This document shows positions 52,849 to 62,200 of a DNA stretch of 64,000 bases, one piece after another. Below the pieces are notes generated by a model. The model was not told where the DNA came from, ran no database searches, and worked only from the letters and a program-made list of their open reading frames with translations. The stretch is from Bradyrhizobium retamae (lineage in GTDB: Bacteria; Pseudomonadota; Alphaproteobacteria; Rhizobiales; Xanthobacteraceae). The DNA is taken from positions 1 to 64,000 of the forward strand of contig NZ_LLYA01000013.1 in the NCBI RefSeq assembly GCF_001440415.1, written 5' to 3'. The position numbers and the translations under genes are program-made. Position 1 is the first letter of the stretch. Each line of letters begins with the position of its first letter.

Positions 52849-53325
52849 TCAATTCGCCCGCGGCTGAAGCGTTCCCTCGATATAGACGCTGACGATCGTA
52901 TCGTCGGGGGGATAGTGCTCGGGAGCCACCGCTGTTAGCTGGGCCTGGATGCACTTCCACGCGCCGTTCTCGAACAGATATGTGTCGGTGTACATGGTCA
53001 TGCCGGTCACTTCGTTGCCATTGCGGCGGCGGATGTGCTTGTTGGTGGAGCGCACCAGCGCAACGTCGCCGATGATGGTGATGCGCTCGTCACGGACGTC
53101 CCAATAAAAGATGACGTTAGGATCGAAGGCGGTCGCCCAATATTTCAGATAGGTCGCGCGATCCCACCGCTGGCCGGTCGGCCAGATATTGATGAAATCA
53201 GGATGCAGTAATGCGTCGTGCGAGGCCACGTCGCGCGTTACGAAATTATGGATGAAGCGGGCGTTCAGGGCACGCAGTTCATCCATCGAACTGCCCGGTG
53301 GATCATTCCGCAAGGCATGCTGCAT
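52849..53325 (-). CDS. SnoaL/NTF2-like protein (second of three)
   Basis: A 158-residue protein with an NTF2-like fold: ELRALNARFIHNFVTRDVASHDALLHPDFINIWP (cone helices, here in two parts), DRATYLKYWATAFDPNVIFYW, VRDERITIIGDVALVRSTNKH and GMTMYTDTYLFENGAWKCIQAQLTAV. The His in HPDF and Asp in MYTDTY could line the pocket. GGGAGACAAAA precedes the ATG at 53325 by the right distance. It overlaps the preceding XRE gene by 23 bases, so both are cotranscribed and the regulator probably controls it. Confidence 0.85.
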   Translation of the reverse strand: MQHALRNDPPGSSMDELRALNARFIHNFVTRDVASHDALLHPDFINIWPTGQRWDRATYLKYWATAFDPNVIFYWDVRDERITIIGDVALVRSTNKHIRRRNGNEVTGMTMYTDTYLFENGAWKCIQAQLTAVAPEHYPPDDTIVSVYIEGTLQPRAN

Positions 53326-54169
53326 TTTTGTCTCCCGAACTTTGTGAAAGGGCCAGTTGGTGCGCCTTTCTGGCGGTCGCATCATCAGCCGGAAAGAAGC
53401 ACTCGATCTTGATTTGCTGCAGCGCCGCGTCCATCGGCATCGCCAGCGTCGTGAAGGTGGAGAAGAAGGCGAGACGATAGTCGCCCTTGGCCAGGTGCAT
53501 GGTCATGACCGGCGAAGACGCCTGCGGATGCCGCGGCAGCCGCCAATCGGCCGACAGCCCGGGATAGGCCATGATTTCATCGAGCAATTGCGCCGCGGCC
53601 CGACTGCCCTGCGCGACGTCGCGGTGCAGTATCTGAATCAACTGCCGTGCGAACTCGTCCCAGTTCAGCATGAACTGCCGCAGGCCCTTTGGATGAAAGA
53701 CGACGTGCATGGCGTTGTCCGCAAGGCCGTTCTCCATTTCGTACGCATCGCGGAAAGGCTTTAGCAGGCGCGGCGACGCCTGATTGCGGATGCGAACGTC
53801 CCAATGCCCATCGATCACGATCCCCGGATAGGGCTCTTGCTGCCGGAGAATGAAGTCCAGCGCCTGCCGCACCGGCTGCAAATTCTCGGCCGCCAGCCCC
53901 TTGTCGCCATAGGGCGGCACGAAGCCCGCAGCGACATGCAGTGCATTCCGCTCCTCGAGCGGCAGATCGAGCGCGCTGCCGAGTAGCTGCACCATCTCGC
54001 GGCTCGGCTGCGACCGGCCGGTCTCCAGAAAGCATAGATGCCGGGCCGACACGTTTGCGTCAGCCGCCAGTTCGATCTGGGTCAGCCGGCGAACGCCGCG
54101 CCAGTGCTTCAGCAGGCGGCTGAAATGTCCAGCCGGGATTTCGTGCGAGTCTGTGTCTGAAGCAGCCAT
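53303..54169 (-). CDS. XRE-family regulator with MmyB-like ligand domain
   Basis: A 288-residue regulator. Residues 15-72 are an XRE helix-turn-helix (LKHWRGVRRLTQIELAADANVSARHLCFLETGRSQPSREMV in two stretches), with ISARHLCFLETGRSQPS-type conserved marks. The rest, from LPLEERNALHVAAGFVPPYG through PYPGIVIDGHWDVRIRN to the end, matches the MmyB-like C-terminal domain, which resembles PAS-like folds and may bind a fatty-acid or small ligand. It is divergent from the third SnoaL gene and precedes the second one in an overlapping pair. Confidence 0.9.
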   Translation of the reverse strand: MAASDTDSHEIPAGHFSRLLKHWRGVRRLTQIELAADANVSARHLCFLETGRSQPSREMVQLLGSALDLPLEERNALHVAAGFVPPYGDKGLAAENLQPVRQALDFILRQQEPYPGIVIDGHWDVRIRNQASPRLLKPFRDAYEMENGLADNAMHVVFHPKGLRQFMLNWDEFARQLIQILHRDVAQGSRAAAQLLDEIMAYPGLSADWRLPRHPQASSPVMTMHLAKGDYRLAFFSTFTTLAMPMDAALQQIKIECFFPADDATARKAHQLALSQSSGDKNAACLAE

Positions 54170-54283
54170 GCCGGCAATCTAGAGCATCGCTTCGGAAGAG
54201 CAATTACCTCGGATGTAAGTGACGAACTTCGGAATTCCTTGCAGAGTGAACCCTGTAGAACCCGAACTTCAAGGACAGCACGG
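54170..54283. promoter_or_regulatory. Divergent control region between XRE and SnoaL/FMO genes
   Basis: This 114-bp spacer contains two direct copies of CGAACTTC (54223-54230 and 54263-54270), 40 bp apart, close to four helical turns, and a GGAATTCC palindrome next to the first. These are reasonable candidate sites for the XRE regulator; the -10/-35 boxes were not clear. AAGGACAGC precedes the downstream ATG. Confidence 0.35.
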
Positions 54284-54658
54284 ATGGACAAGAGCGCAAT
54301 CGCGAAAACTGTAACGCAGTACATGGCGGCATCGAACGAGCTAGACGATGCGGCCAGACGCACCCTGCTCGCGCAATGCTGGAGCGACAACGGCGTTTAT
54401 CTCGATCCGAACGTCTCGCTGGCCGGACGCGACGCGCTGGCGGAGAAGATAGGCGAAGTGCTGGCCAGCCGGCCCGGCGCTCGGCTCGAGTTCATGAGCG
54501 GCATCGATGTGCACCACCACTTGGTCCGTTTCCTCTGGCGCCTGGTGCGTGCGGATGGAACCTGCGGCGACACGTCGATCGATTTCGGCGAGGTCGGTCC
54601 CGACGGCCGTCTGGTCAAGATCGTCGGCTTCTTCGGCCCAGCCCCGCCGCTTCCGTAA
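54284..54658 (+). CDS. SnoaL/NTF2-like protein (third of three)
   Basis: A 124-residue protein of NTF2-like fold: KSAIAKTVTQYMAASNELDD, LLAQCWSDNGVYLDPNVSLAGRDALAEKIGEVLA with the cone-helix to G-R-D-A-L-A pattern, EFMSGIDVHHHLVRFLWRLV and DTSIDFGEVGPDGRLVKIVGFFG. HHH in the sheet could hold a metal or take part in catalysis. It is followed 91 bases later by the flavin monooxygenase gene on the same strand, so the pair may act on the same compound. ATG 54284 follows AAGGACAGCACGG. Confidence 0.83.
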   Translation: MDKSAIAKTVTQYMAASNELDDAARRTLLAQCWSDNGVYLDPNVSLAGRDALAEKIGEVLASRPGARLEFMSGIDVHHHLVRFLWRLVRADGTCGDTSIDFGEVGPDGRLVKIVGFFGPAPPLP

Positions 54659-54749
54659 ATGACCGGGGCGCTGAGGGACTTGCCGCCCTTCGCAGTTGCC
54701 CCCTGCCCTCCCTCATGCCATGACGCCCGCGAAGCAACAGGGGCGTACC

Positions 54750-56036
54750 ATGACTGTTCTCATCGCGGGCGGCGGCATTGGCGGGCTGACGCTGGCGCTC
54801 AGCCTGCATCAGATCGGCGTTCCCGCTAAAGTTTTCGAAAGCGTGCCCGAACTGCGGCCGCTCGGCGTCGGCATCAACGTGCTGCCGCATGCGGTACGCG
54901 AATTGATCGAGCTCGGCCTGCACGATGCGCTCGATGCGGTCGCCGTCCGCACCAAGGAGCTCGCGTATTTTTCCAAACACGGCAAGCCGATCTGGAGCGA
55001 GCCGCGCGGCATCGAGGCCGGTTACAAATGGCCGCAATTCTCGATCCATCGCGGCACGCTGCAGCAGATCCTGCTCGATGCCGCAATCGAGCGGTTAGGA
55101 AGAGAGAACATCCTGACCAGCCATCACCTCTCCGGCTGGACCGAAACGGAGAATGGCGTCCACGCCGAATTCATCGACAGGGCGACCGGCAAATCGAAAG
55201 GCGCTCACGATGGCACGCTGCTGGTCGCGGCCGACGGTATCCATTCGGCGGTTCGGGAAAAACTCTATCCCGACGAAGGCCCGCCGATCTGGAACGGGCG
55301 CATCCTGTGGCGCGGCATCACCGACAGCGACGCCTTCCTGTCCGGCCGCACCATGATCATGGCCGGCCACGAGATCCTGAAATTCGTCTGCTATCCGATT
55401 TCGAAGCAGGCCGACAGCGCCGGCAAGTTCCGGATCAATTGGGTGGCCGAGCGGCACATGCCGCCGACCTATCAGTGGCGGCGCGAGGACTACAACCGGA
55501 CCGCAAAGCTCGAAGAGTTTCTGCCCTGGTTCAAGGATTGGAAGTTCGATTGGCTCGACGTGCCCGGCCTGATCGAGAACTGCCCGCACGCCTACGAATA
55601 TCCGCTGGTAGATCGCGATCCGATCCCGCAATGGACATTCGGCCGGGTCACACTGATGGGCGATGCCGCGCACCCGATGTACCCGATCGGCTCCAACGGT
55701 GCGTCGCAGGCAATTCTGGACGCGCGCGTCATCGCCCGCGAGATCCTCGCGAAAGGCACGACCAATGCCGCATTGTCAGCGTATGAAGCCGAGCGCCGGC
55801 CCGCCACGACCGACCTCGTGATGCTCAACCGCCGTAACGGCCCTGAGCAGGTGATGCAGATGGTCGAGGAACGCGCGCCCAACGGCTACAACGTCGTGAC
55901 CGACGTGCTCTCGCTGCAAGAGCTGGAGGACATCGCCGCCAACTATAAACGCGTCGCCGGCTTCCAGGTCGAAGGCCTCAACGCCAAGCCGCCGATTGTT
56001 CAGGTTATGCGGGAAGCGCCGCGGGCTGCGATCTAG
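54750..56036 (+). CDS. Flavin-dependent monooxygenase (group A, PhzS/salicylate hydroxylase-like)
   Basis: A 428-residue flavoprotein monooxygenase. GxGxxG is at residue 5 (VLIAGGGIGGLTLALSL), the DG motif is LVAADGIHSAVREKL near 162, and the GD motif is VTLMGDAAHPMYPIGSNGASQ near 306. Group A enzymes hydroxylate aromatic rings using NAD(P)H. This sequence resembles the flavin-dependent oxidoreductase set that includes PhzS. Its preferred start is ATG 54750 (MTVLIAGG) after CAGGGGCGTACC; the earlier Met is not needed. Its 3' end overlaps the thioesterase gene on the opposite strand by 32 bases. Confidence 0.92.
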   Translation: MTVLIAGGGIGGLTLALSLHQIGVPAKVFESVPELRPLGVGINVLPHAVRELIELGLHDALDAVAVRTKELAYFSKHGKPIWSEPRGIEAGYKWPQFSIHRGTLQQILLDAAIERLGRENILTSHHLSGWTETENGVHAEFIDRATGKSKGAHDGTLLVAADGIHSAVREKLYPDEGPPIWNGRILWRGITDSDAFLSGRTMIMAGHEILKFVCYPISKQADSAGKFRINWVAERHMPPTYQWRREDYNRTAKLEEFLPWFKDWKFDWLDVPGLIENCPHAYEYPLVDRDPIPQWTFGRVTLMGDAAHPMYPIGSNGASQAILDARVIAREILAKGTTNAALSAYEAERRPATTDLVMLNRRNGPEQVMQMVEERAPNGYNVVTDVLSLQELEDIAANYKRVAGFQVEGLNAKPPIVQVMREAPRAAI

Positions 56037-56457
56037 CCGAGGCAATCGCCTTCGCCGTCTCGACCAGCCGCGCGCTGGTCGTAGCCGTCGCCAGCACGGT
56101 GCCATCCTTGGCCATCAGCCGTCCCTCCACGAATGCGACGGTCTTGCCGAGTTGGGTGACATTGGCCTCGCCGGTGATCGGCCCCGGCCTGGCGGGGCTG
56201 AGAAAATTCACCGTCATGGTGATAGTTGCGGTGTAGAGCCTTCCTTCGGTCATGGCGAACACCGCAGGCCCCATGGTGTCGTCGAGCATCGCCGAGAGAA
56301 TGCCGCCCTGCACGAAGCCGGCCGGGTTACAGAAATCCCGCTTGCCGTCGAAGCCGATGCGGATCCAGCCGTCCTTCGGCCGCGCGTCGAGCAGGCGCCA
56401 ACCGAGCAGCTTTGAGGACGGCGGCGGGCTAAGACTATCGAGAGCGGTCGCGATCAT
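56005..56457 (-). CDS. PaaI-type hot-dog thioesterase
   Basis: A 150-residue hot-dog protein. GFVQGGILSAMLDDTMGPAVF is the central helix with the catalytic Asp/Glu side (Asp in MLDDTMG) and ITMTVNFLSPARPGPITGEANV the following strand. KTVAFVEGRLMAKDGTVLATATTSA ends the domain. PaaI-type enzymes hydrolyse aromatic or acyl-CoA thioesters. It is convergent with the flavin monooxygenase gene. It could clear CoA intermediates, but adjacency is the only hint. Confidence 0.88.
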   Translation of the reverse strand: MIATALDSLSPPPSSKLLGWRLLDARPKDGWIRIGFDGKRDFCNPAGFVQGGILSAMLDDTMGPAVFAMTEGRLYTATITMTVNFLSPARPGPITGEANVTQLGKTVAFVEGRLMAKDGTVLATATTSARLVETAKAIASARSQPAALPA

Positions 56458-56532
56458 GGGAACCTCCGTGAGGCTCCTTCCTAACGCAGCCCTGCTGCCA
56501 GCATGGTGTCAGCAGCGAGCAGCCTCGCATTT

Positions 56533-57633
56533 TCAAATGTCCAGCCCGTGGGCAATCGCCTTGCGCATCACGTTGGGCAACGCCTCGTCGGCGAGCGTTG
56601 CAATCGGCACCCAGCGCATGCCCGCAGGTGCCCGCGTGCGCGCGGCTACATCGGCGATGTAGATCACGAGCTCGAGCGGAAAATGCGTGAATACGTGAGT
56701 GACGACGCCGGTCTTGCGGTGCCAGCGCGTCACGCCGTTGACCTGAGGCGCCTGCTTCAGCGCCATCTTGTCGTCCTGTTCGGCAAGCCAGGCCGAGCCG
56801 GGTACTTCCGTCATACCGCCGAGCAGGCCCTTCTCCGCCCGGGTGCGAACGAGGAGTTCATCGCCGCGGGTGACGATGAAGGCGGCCCCGCGGCGCAGCG
56901 TTCCCGCTTTCTTCGGCGCCTTGCGCGGAAACGTCTCTTGATCGCCGCGCAGGCGAGCGGCGCAATCATCATCCAAGGGGCAAAGCGCGCAAGCCGGCTT
57001 CTTTGGAGTACAGATCGAGGAGCCCAAATCCATCAGTGCCTGCGCGCTATCGCCGGGGCGGGAAGGCCCCAGCAGCATCTCCGCCAATACTCCGATCAGC
57101 GGCTTCGCCTGCGGCAATGGCTCCTCGACCGCGTAAAGCCGCGACACCACGCGCTCGATATTGCCGTCGACCGGCATGGTTCGGATATCGAACGCGATCG
57201 CTGCAATGGCCTTCGCCGTGTAAGGCCCGATCCCGGGCAATCGGCGCAGGCCTTCCTCGGTATCGGGAAATATCCCGCCATGGTCGCGCAGCACGGCGAC
57301 CGCGCAGGCGTGCAGATTGCGCGCGCGCGAATAGTAGCCGAGCCCGGCCCACATCCGAAGAACGTCGTCCAGCGAGGCGCGGCCGAGCGCAGCGACATCG
57401 GGCCAGCGCGCCAGAAATTTCTCGAAATACGGCCCGACCGTTTTGACGCCAGTCTGCTGCAGCATGATTTCCGACAGCCAGACCCGATACGGGTCGGCCC
57501 GCTCGCCCGCTGCCGCGCGCCACGGCAAGCGACGGCGATGACGGTCGTACCAGTCGAGCAGCAGCGCGGGGCGGGAGGCGCTTTCGGCAGGTACTGCCTG
57601 TTGTTTGATTTTTGCGGCCGCGGAAGATGTCAT
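56533..57633 (-). CDS. mutY: A/G-specific adenine glycosylase
   Basis: A 366-residue base-excision enzyme removing adenine opposite 8-oxoguanine. The helix-hairpin-helix is RRLPGIGPYTAKAIAAIAFD followed by catalytic Asp in TMPVDGNIERVVSRL. EIMLQQTGVKTVGPYFEKFL is the adenine-specificity helix. The [4Fe-4S] ligands are CTPKKPACALCPLDDDC (C-x6-C-x2-C-x5-C). The C-terminal MutT-like domain starts RRGAAFIVTRGDELLVRTRAEKG. In many rhizobia it sits next to the DUF721 gene, as here. Confidence 0.97.
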   Translation of the reverse strand: MTSSAAAKIKQQAVPAESASRPALLLDWYDRHRRRLPWRAAAGERADPYRVWLSEIMLQQTGVKTVGPYFEKFLARWPDVAALGRASLDDVLRMWAGLGYYSRARNLHACAVAVLRDHGGIFPDTEEGLRRLPGIGPYTAKAIAAIAFDIRTMPVDGNIERVVSRLYAVEEPLPQAKPLIGVLAEMLLGPSRPGDSAQALMDLGSSICTPKKPACALCPLDDDCAARLRGDQETFPRKAPKKAGTLRRGAAFIVTRGDELLVRTRAEKGLLGGMTEVPGSAWLAEQDDKMALKQAPQVNGVTRWHRKTGVVTHVFTHFPLELVIYIADVAARTRAPAGMRWVPIATLADEALPNVMRKAIAHGLDI

Positions 57634-57668
57634 CCACCTACTCTAGTGCCGGAACGCAAATCTCTCCA

Positions 57669-57756
57669 CGTCATGGCCGGGCTTGACCCGGGCATCCACG
57701 TCTTTCTTGCGCGTTGATTCGATACGTGGACGGCCAGGTCAAGCCCGACCATGACG
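57669..57756. repeat. Dispersed palindrome, family D
   Basis: This 88-bp element starts CGTCATGGCCGGGCTTGACCCGGGCATCCACG and ends CGTGGACGGCCAGGTCAAGCCCGACCATGACG, so its halves are inverted copies forming one long hairpin. It resembles 46599 and lies between mutY and the DUF721 gene, which are divergent. Confidence 0.93.
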
Positions 57757-57806
57757 AGGTTGCACTGGCGATTTCTACCGCCATTGGCGCCGTGTTATAG
57801 AGCCCT

Positions 57807-58286
57807 ATGGCAAAACCCGGCCCGATCTCGGCGAAACCTCTCTCCGTCCTGCTCAGCGACGTCTTTTCCGACGCCTATGCCAAGCAGGGATTTGCCGCAC
57901 GCGAACTGGTGACGCGCTGGGCTGAAATCGCCGGCTCCGAGATTGCCGCCCATTCCGAGCCGCTGAAGATGCAGTGGCCACGGCCGGTGGAGGGGCAGCC
58001 GCAGGAACCGGCAACCCTGGTGCTGCGGGTGGAGGGCCCGGTGGCGCTGGAGATCCAGCATTCCTCCGACGTGATCCTGCAACGGGTCAACCGCTTTTTC
58101 GGCTGGAGCGCGGTCGGCCGGCTGGCGCTGCGGCAGGCGCCGCTGTCGCGGCGAAATCGCCCCGCGCCGCCCCGCGCGCCAGATCCGAAATCGGTCGCGA
58201 AGGTGGCCGAGACCCTGTCCGCCGTGGAGGATGAGGAACTGCGCGCTGCGCTTGCCCGGCTCGGCGCCTCGATCAAGCGAAATTGA
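57807..58286 (+). CDS. DUF721/DciA-like protein
   Basis: A 159-residue protein whose first 105 residues are the DUF721 domain: KPLSVLLSDVFSDAYAKQGFAARELVTRWAEIAGSEIAAHSEP (helix and strand, read in two stretches), LVLRVEGPVALEIQHSSDVILQRVNRFFG. DciA is the ancestral bacterial loader of the replicative helicase DnaB. The Pro/Arg-rich tail beyond residue 115 is probably disordered. Its place between mutY and the DsbA-like gene is a common alphaproteobacterial order. Confidence 0.83.
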   Translation: MAKPGPISAKPLSVLLSDVFSDAYAKQGFAARELVTRWAEIAGSEIAAHSEPLKMQWPRPVEGQPQEPATLVLRVEGPVALEIQHSSDVILQRVNRFFGWSAVGRLALRQAPLSRRNRPAPPRAPDPKSVAKVAETLSAVEDEELRAALARLGASIKRN

Positions 58287-58406
58287 GCCCGCAGCGCGGC
58301 ACGACCGCCACGACCCGCCATTGCCACAACTGGCGTTTCAAGCTAGCGAAGGCTTCTTTTTCGCAGTTCTTTCGGGCGTGAACGCGCCATTCGGGAGCAG
58401 ACTTTG

Positions 58407-59060
58407 ATGATCACGCGCCGCGCCTTCACCGCCGCTCTCTCGCTGACCGGGCTTGGCCTGCTCGCCGGCTTCTCGCCGCTGCGGCTGATCACCGATGCGA
58501 TGGCGCAGAGCCCCACTGACGTCGCCAAGCCGCAATCGCTGCCCGACATGGCGCTCGGGCCCGCCAACGCAACCGTGACCATCACCGAATACGCCTCGAT
58601 GACCTGCCCGCATTGCGCCGCGTTCACCGAAAAAGTGTTTCCGAAGATCAAGTCGGAATTCATCGACAGCGGCAAGATCCGCTGGGTGTTCCGCGAATTC
58701 CCGCTCGATATCAAGGCGGCTGCCGGATCGATGCTGGCGCGCTGCATCGCCAAGGACGACGCTCCGAAATATTTCGCCGTCATCGATCTCCTGTTCAAGC
58801 AGCAGAACGACTGGGTGGTGAAGAATACCACGGAGACGCTGACCCGGATCGGCAAGCAGGCCGGTCTTACGCAAACGCAGGTCGAGGATTGCCTGAAGGA
58901 TCAGGCACTGCTCGACAAGATCGCCGCCGACCAGAAATACGCCGCCGAGGTGCTGAAGGTGCAGTCGACGCCTACCTTCTTCATCAACGGCGAGATGATC
59001 AAGGGCGAGCAGAGCTTCGAGGAGTTCGCAAAGCGCATCAACGCGATGCTGAAGAGCTGA
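58407..59060 (+). CDS. DsbA-family thiol-disulfide protein with Tat-like signal
   Basis: A 217-residue exported thioredoxin-fold protein. MITRRAFTAALSLTGLGLLAG is a signal peptide with twin Arg (TRRAFT), so it may use the Tat route. The redox motif is YASMTCPHCAAFTEKVFP (CPHC) near residue 66, and the cis-Pro is VQSTPTFFING. The middle insert of helices is the DsbA type. It probably oxidises or isomerises cysteines of periplasmic proteins. ATG 58407 lies after GGGAGCAGACTTTG. Confidence 0.9.
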   Translation: MITRRAFTAALSLTGLGLLAGFSPLRLITDAMAQSPTDVAKPQSLPDMALGPANATVTITEYASMTCPHCAAFTEKVFPKIKSEFIDSGKIRWVFREFPLDIKAAAGSMLARCIAKDDAPKYFAVIDLLFKQQNDWVVKNTTETLTRIGKQAGLTQTQVEDCLKDQALLDKIAADQKYAAEVLKVQSTPTFFINGEMIKGEQSFEEFAKRINAMLKS

Positions 59061-59286
59061 TTCGCGCGGACCGGATTCATTCGCGCTCATAAGTCCAGCA
59101 AAAGGCGCCACACAAGCGCCTCAAATCTCTTGGGAAAAGCCCGCGGAGGCGTTGCTCTCCGGCCTCGGCCTCGCCATTGTCGCGGCTCATAAGCGCCGCA
59201 ACGGGCGGCTCATCCACACTGACATTGCCATCTATGGTATTGTCACGGCAGGGAGATTCGCGCCCGGCCAACAGAGATTTGTGTTC

Positions 59287-62200
59287 ATGAAACTCACGCG
59301 CCTCCGCCTCCACGGTTTCAAGTCGTTCGTCGAACCCACTGATTTCATGATCGAACCCGGCCTAACCGGCGTGGTCGGACCGAACGGCTGTGGCAAATCG
59401 AATCTGGTCGAAGCCTTGCGCTGGGCGATGGGCGAAACCTCGCACAAATCGCTGCGCGCCGCCGACATGGATGCGGTGATCTTCGCCGGTTCAGGCAACC
59501 GCCCGGCACGCAACCACGCCGAAGTCACGATGACGATCGACAATGCCGATCGCACGGCGCCGGCCGCGGTCAATGACAGCCATGTGCTGGAAATATCCCG
59601 CCGCATCGAGCGCGAGGCGGGCTCGGTCTATCGCATCAACGGCCGCGACGTACGCGCCCGCGACGTGCAGATCCTGTTTGCCGACGCCGCCACCGGCGCG
59701 CGGTCGCCGGCGCTGGTCCACCAGGGCAAGATCGGCGAGATCATTCAGGCCAAGCCCGAGCAGCGCCGCCGCGTGCTGGAAGACGCCGCCGGCGTCGCCG
59801 GCCTCCACGCCCGCCGCCACGAAGCCGAGCTGCGGCTGAGGGCTGCCGAAACCAACCTCACCCGCGTCGAGGACGTGATCGGACAGCTCTCCGGCCAGAT
59901 CGACGGGCTGAAGAAGCAGGCGCGGCAGGCGATCCGGTTCCGCGAAGTTGCGGCCAAGGTGCGCAAGGCCGAGGCCACACTCTTCCACCTGCGCTGGCTC
60001 GAGGCCAATACTGACGTCGCGGAAGCCGCAAATACGCACGACATCAACGTTCGCGAGATGGCCGAGCGCACCCGCGAGCAGGCCGAAGCGGCGCGTATCC
60101 AGGCGATCCGCGCCTCCGAATTGCCGGCCTTGCGCGAAGGCGAAGCGCGCGCCGCGGCGGGACTGCAGCGCCTCACCAACGCGCGCGAGCAGCTCGACCG
60201 CGAGGAAGAGCGCGCCAAGGAGCGCGTCGCCGAGCTCGACCGGCGGCTGAATCAGTTCGCCGCCGACATCGCGCGCGAACAGCAGCAGACATCCGATGCC
60301 GAGGTCGCGCTGCAGCGCCTCGACACCGAGGACGCCGAGCTGAAGGAAGAGATCAAGTCACGCGTCGAAAAGCGTTCTGGCGTCGACGAGCGCGTGTCGG
60401 AAGCGGAAGCGACACTGGCCGCGGCCGAGCGCATGTTCGGCGAACTGACCACGGCGCTCGCCGACCTCACGGCCAAGCGCAACCAGTTAGAGGCCGGCGT
60501 GCGCACCCATCGCGACCGGCTGGCCCGGCTCGACCAGGAAATTGCCAGTGTCGCGGCCGATGAGAAAAAGCTCAGCGACGAGACTGGCAATCTCGGCGAC
60601 CTCGACGCGCTCGCCGCCGCCATGGAGACCGCGCAGGAAACGCTGGCCGTATCCGAAGCGGCAGCGCAAGCCAACGAGACCGGCCACATCGCTGCGCGGC
60701 AGAAGCTCGAAGCTTCCCGTGCCCCGCTCACCGAGGCCGAAAAGCGCGTGCAGCGGCTCGAGACCGAAGCGCGCACGATTTCAAAACTGGTGAATGTCGA
60801 GACCAAGAATCTGTGGCCGCCGATCATCGACGGCGTCACCGTCGCCAAGGGCTATGAGAAAGCGCTCGGCGCCGTCCTCGGCGACGATCTTGACGCCCCC
60901 GTCGATCCCTCCGCGCCGATGCGCTGGACCAATGCCGGTGCAAGCTTCGACGATCCGGCCCTGCCGGACGGCGTGGAGGCGCTGGCTGCGCATGTCGAGG
61001 CGCCGGCCGAACTGGCGCGCCGTCTCGCGCAAATCGGCGTCGTGCCGAAGGAGCGCGGCGCGGAGTTCGTCTCGCAATTAAAGACCGGCCAGCGGCTGGT
61101 CTCGCTGGAAGGCGACGTCTGGCGCTGGGACGGCTTTGTGGCCGCCGCGCATGCGCCGACCGGTGCCGCTCGGCGTCTGGCCGAACGCGCCCGCCTGGTT
61201 GATATCGAACACGAGCTGGAACAGGCCCGCACTGACGCCGCTGCCAAGCGGCAGGCCCTGGAAAACGCCGAGGCGGAACTGAAGATGGCATCCGCTGCCG
61301 AAACCGCCGCTCGCGAGGCCTGGCGGGCCGCGCAGCGCGAGGCCGATGCGGCGCGCGAACGCCATGCCGCGACCGAGCGCGAGATCAATCGCCACGCCGC
61401 GCGCAAATCCGCGCTGACCGAAGCTCATACCCGTCTTGCCGCCGACCGCAGTGAAGCGGAGGCCGCGCATGAGAGCGCCACCGCCGCGCTGACCGAACTG
61501 CCGCCGACGGATGAGACGGAAGCGAAACTGAGCGCCGTTCGCACGGAGATCGACGGACACCGCCGCTTTGCCGCGCAGGTGCGGGCCGAAGCCCAGGCGC
61601 TGGCGCGCGAAGCTGAATTGGCCGACAAGCGCGTGCAGGCGATCACGGCCGAACGCACCGAATGGCAGAACCGAAAGCAAAGCTCGGCCTCACAGGTCGC
61701 TACCGTCGAGGCGCGCATCACCGAGGTAACGGCCGAGCGCGCCGAGCTTGAAAATGCACCGGCCGTGTTTGCCGAAAAGCGGCGCGCGTTGATCAACGAA
61801 ATCGAATCCGCCGAAGGCGCCCGCCGCGTCGCCGCCGACGCACTGGCTGCCGCCGAAAGCCTGATGGCGGAGACCGATCGCGCGGCCAAGGCGTCGCTCG
61901 AAGCGCTCTCCTCTTCCCGCGAGGCCTGCGCCCGCGCCGAGGAACGCATGGAGGGCACCAAGCGCCGGCTTTCCGACATCGAGCGCGAAATCCATGACAT
62001 GCTCGAAGTCGAGCCGCACGCGGTCGCCGCGCTCGCCGAGATCGAGCCCGGTGCGGAATTGCCGCCGCTTGGCGAGATCGAAGAAAACCTCGAAAAGCTG
62101 CGCCGCGACCGCGAGCGCCTTGGCGCCGTCAATCTGCGCGCCGAGGAAGAATTGCGCGAGGTCGAGACTCAGCACATGGCGCTGACCACCGAACGCGACG

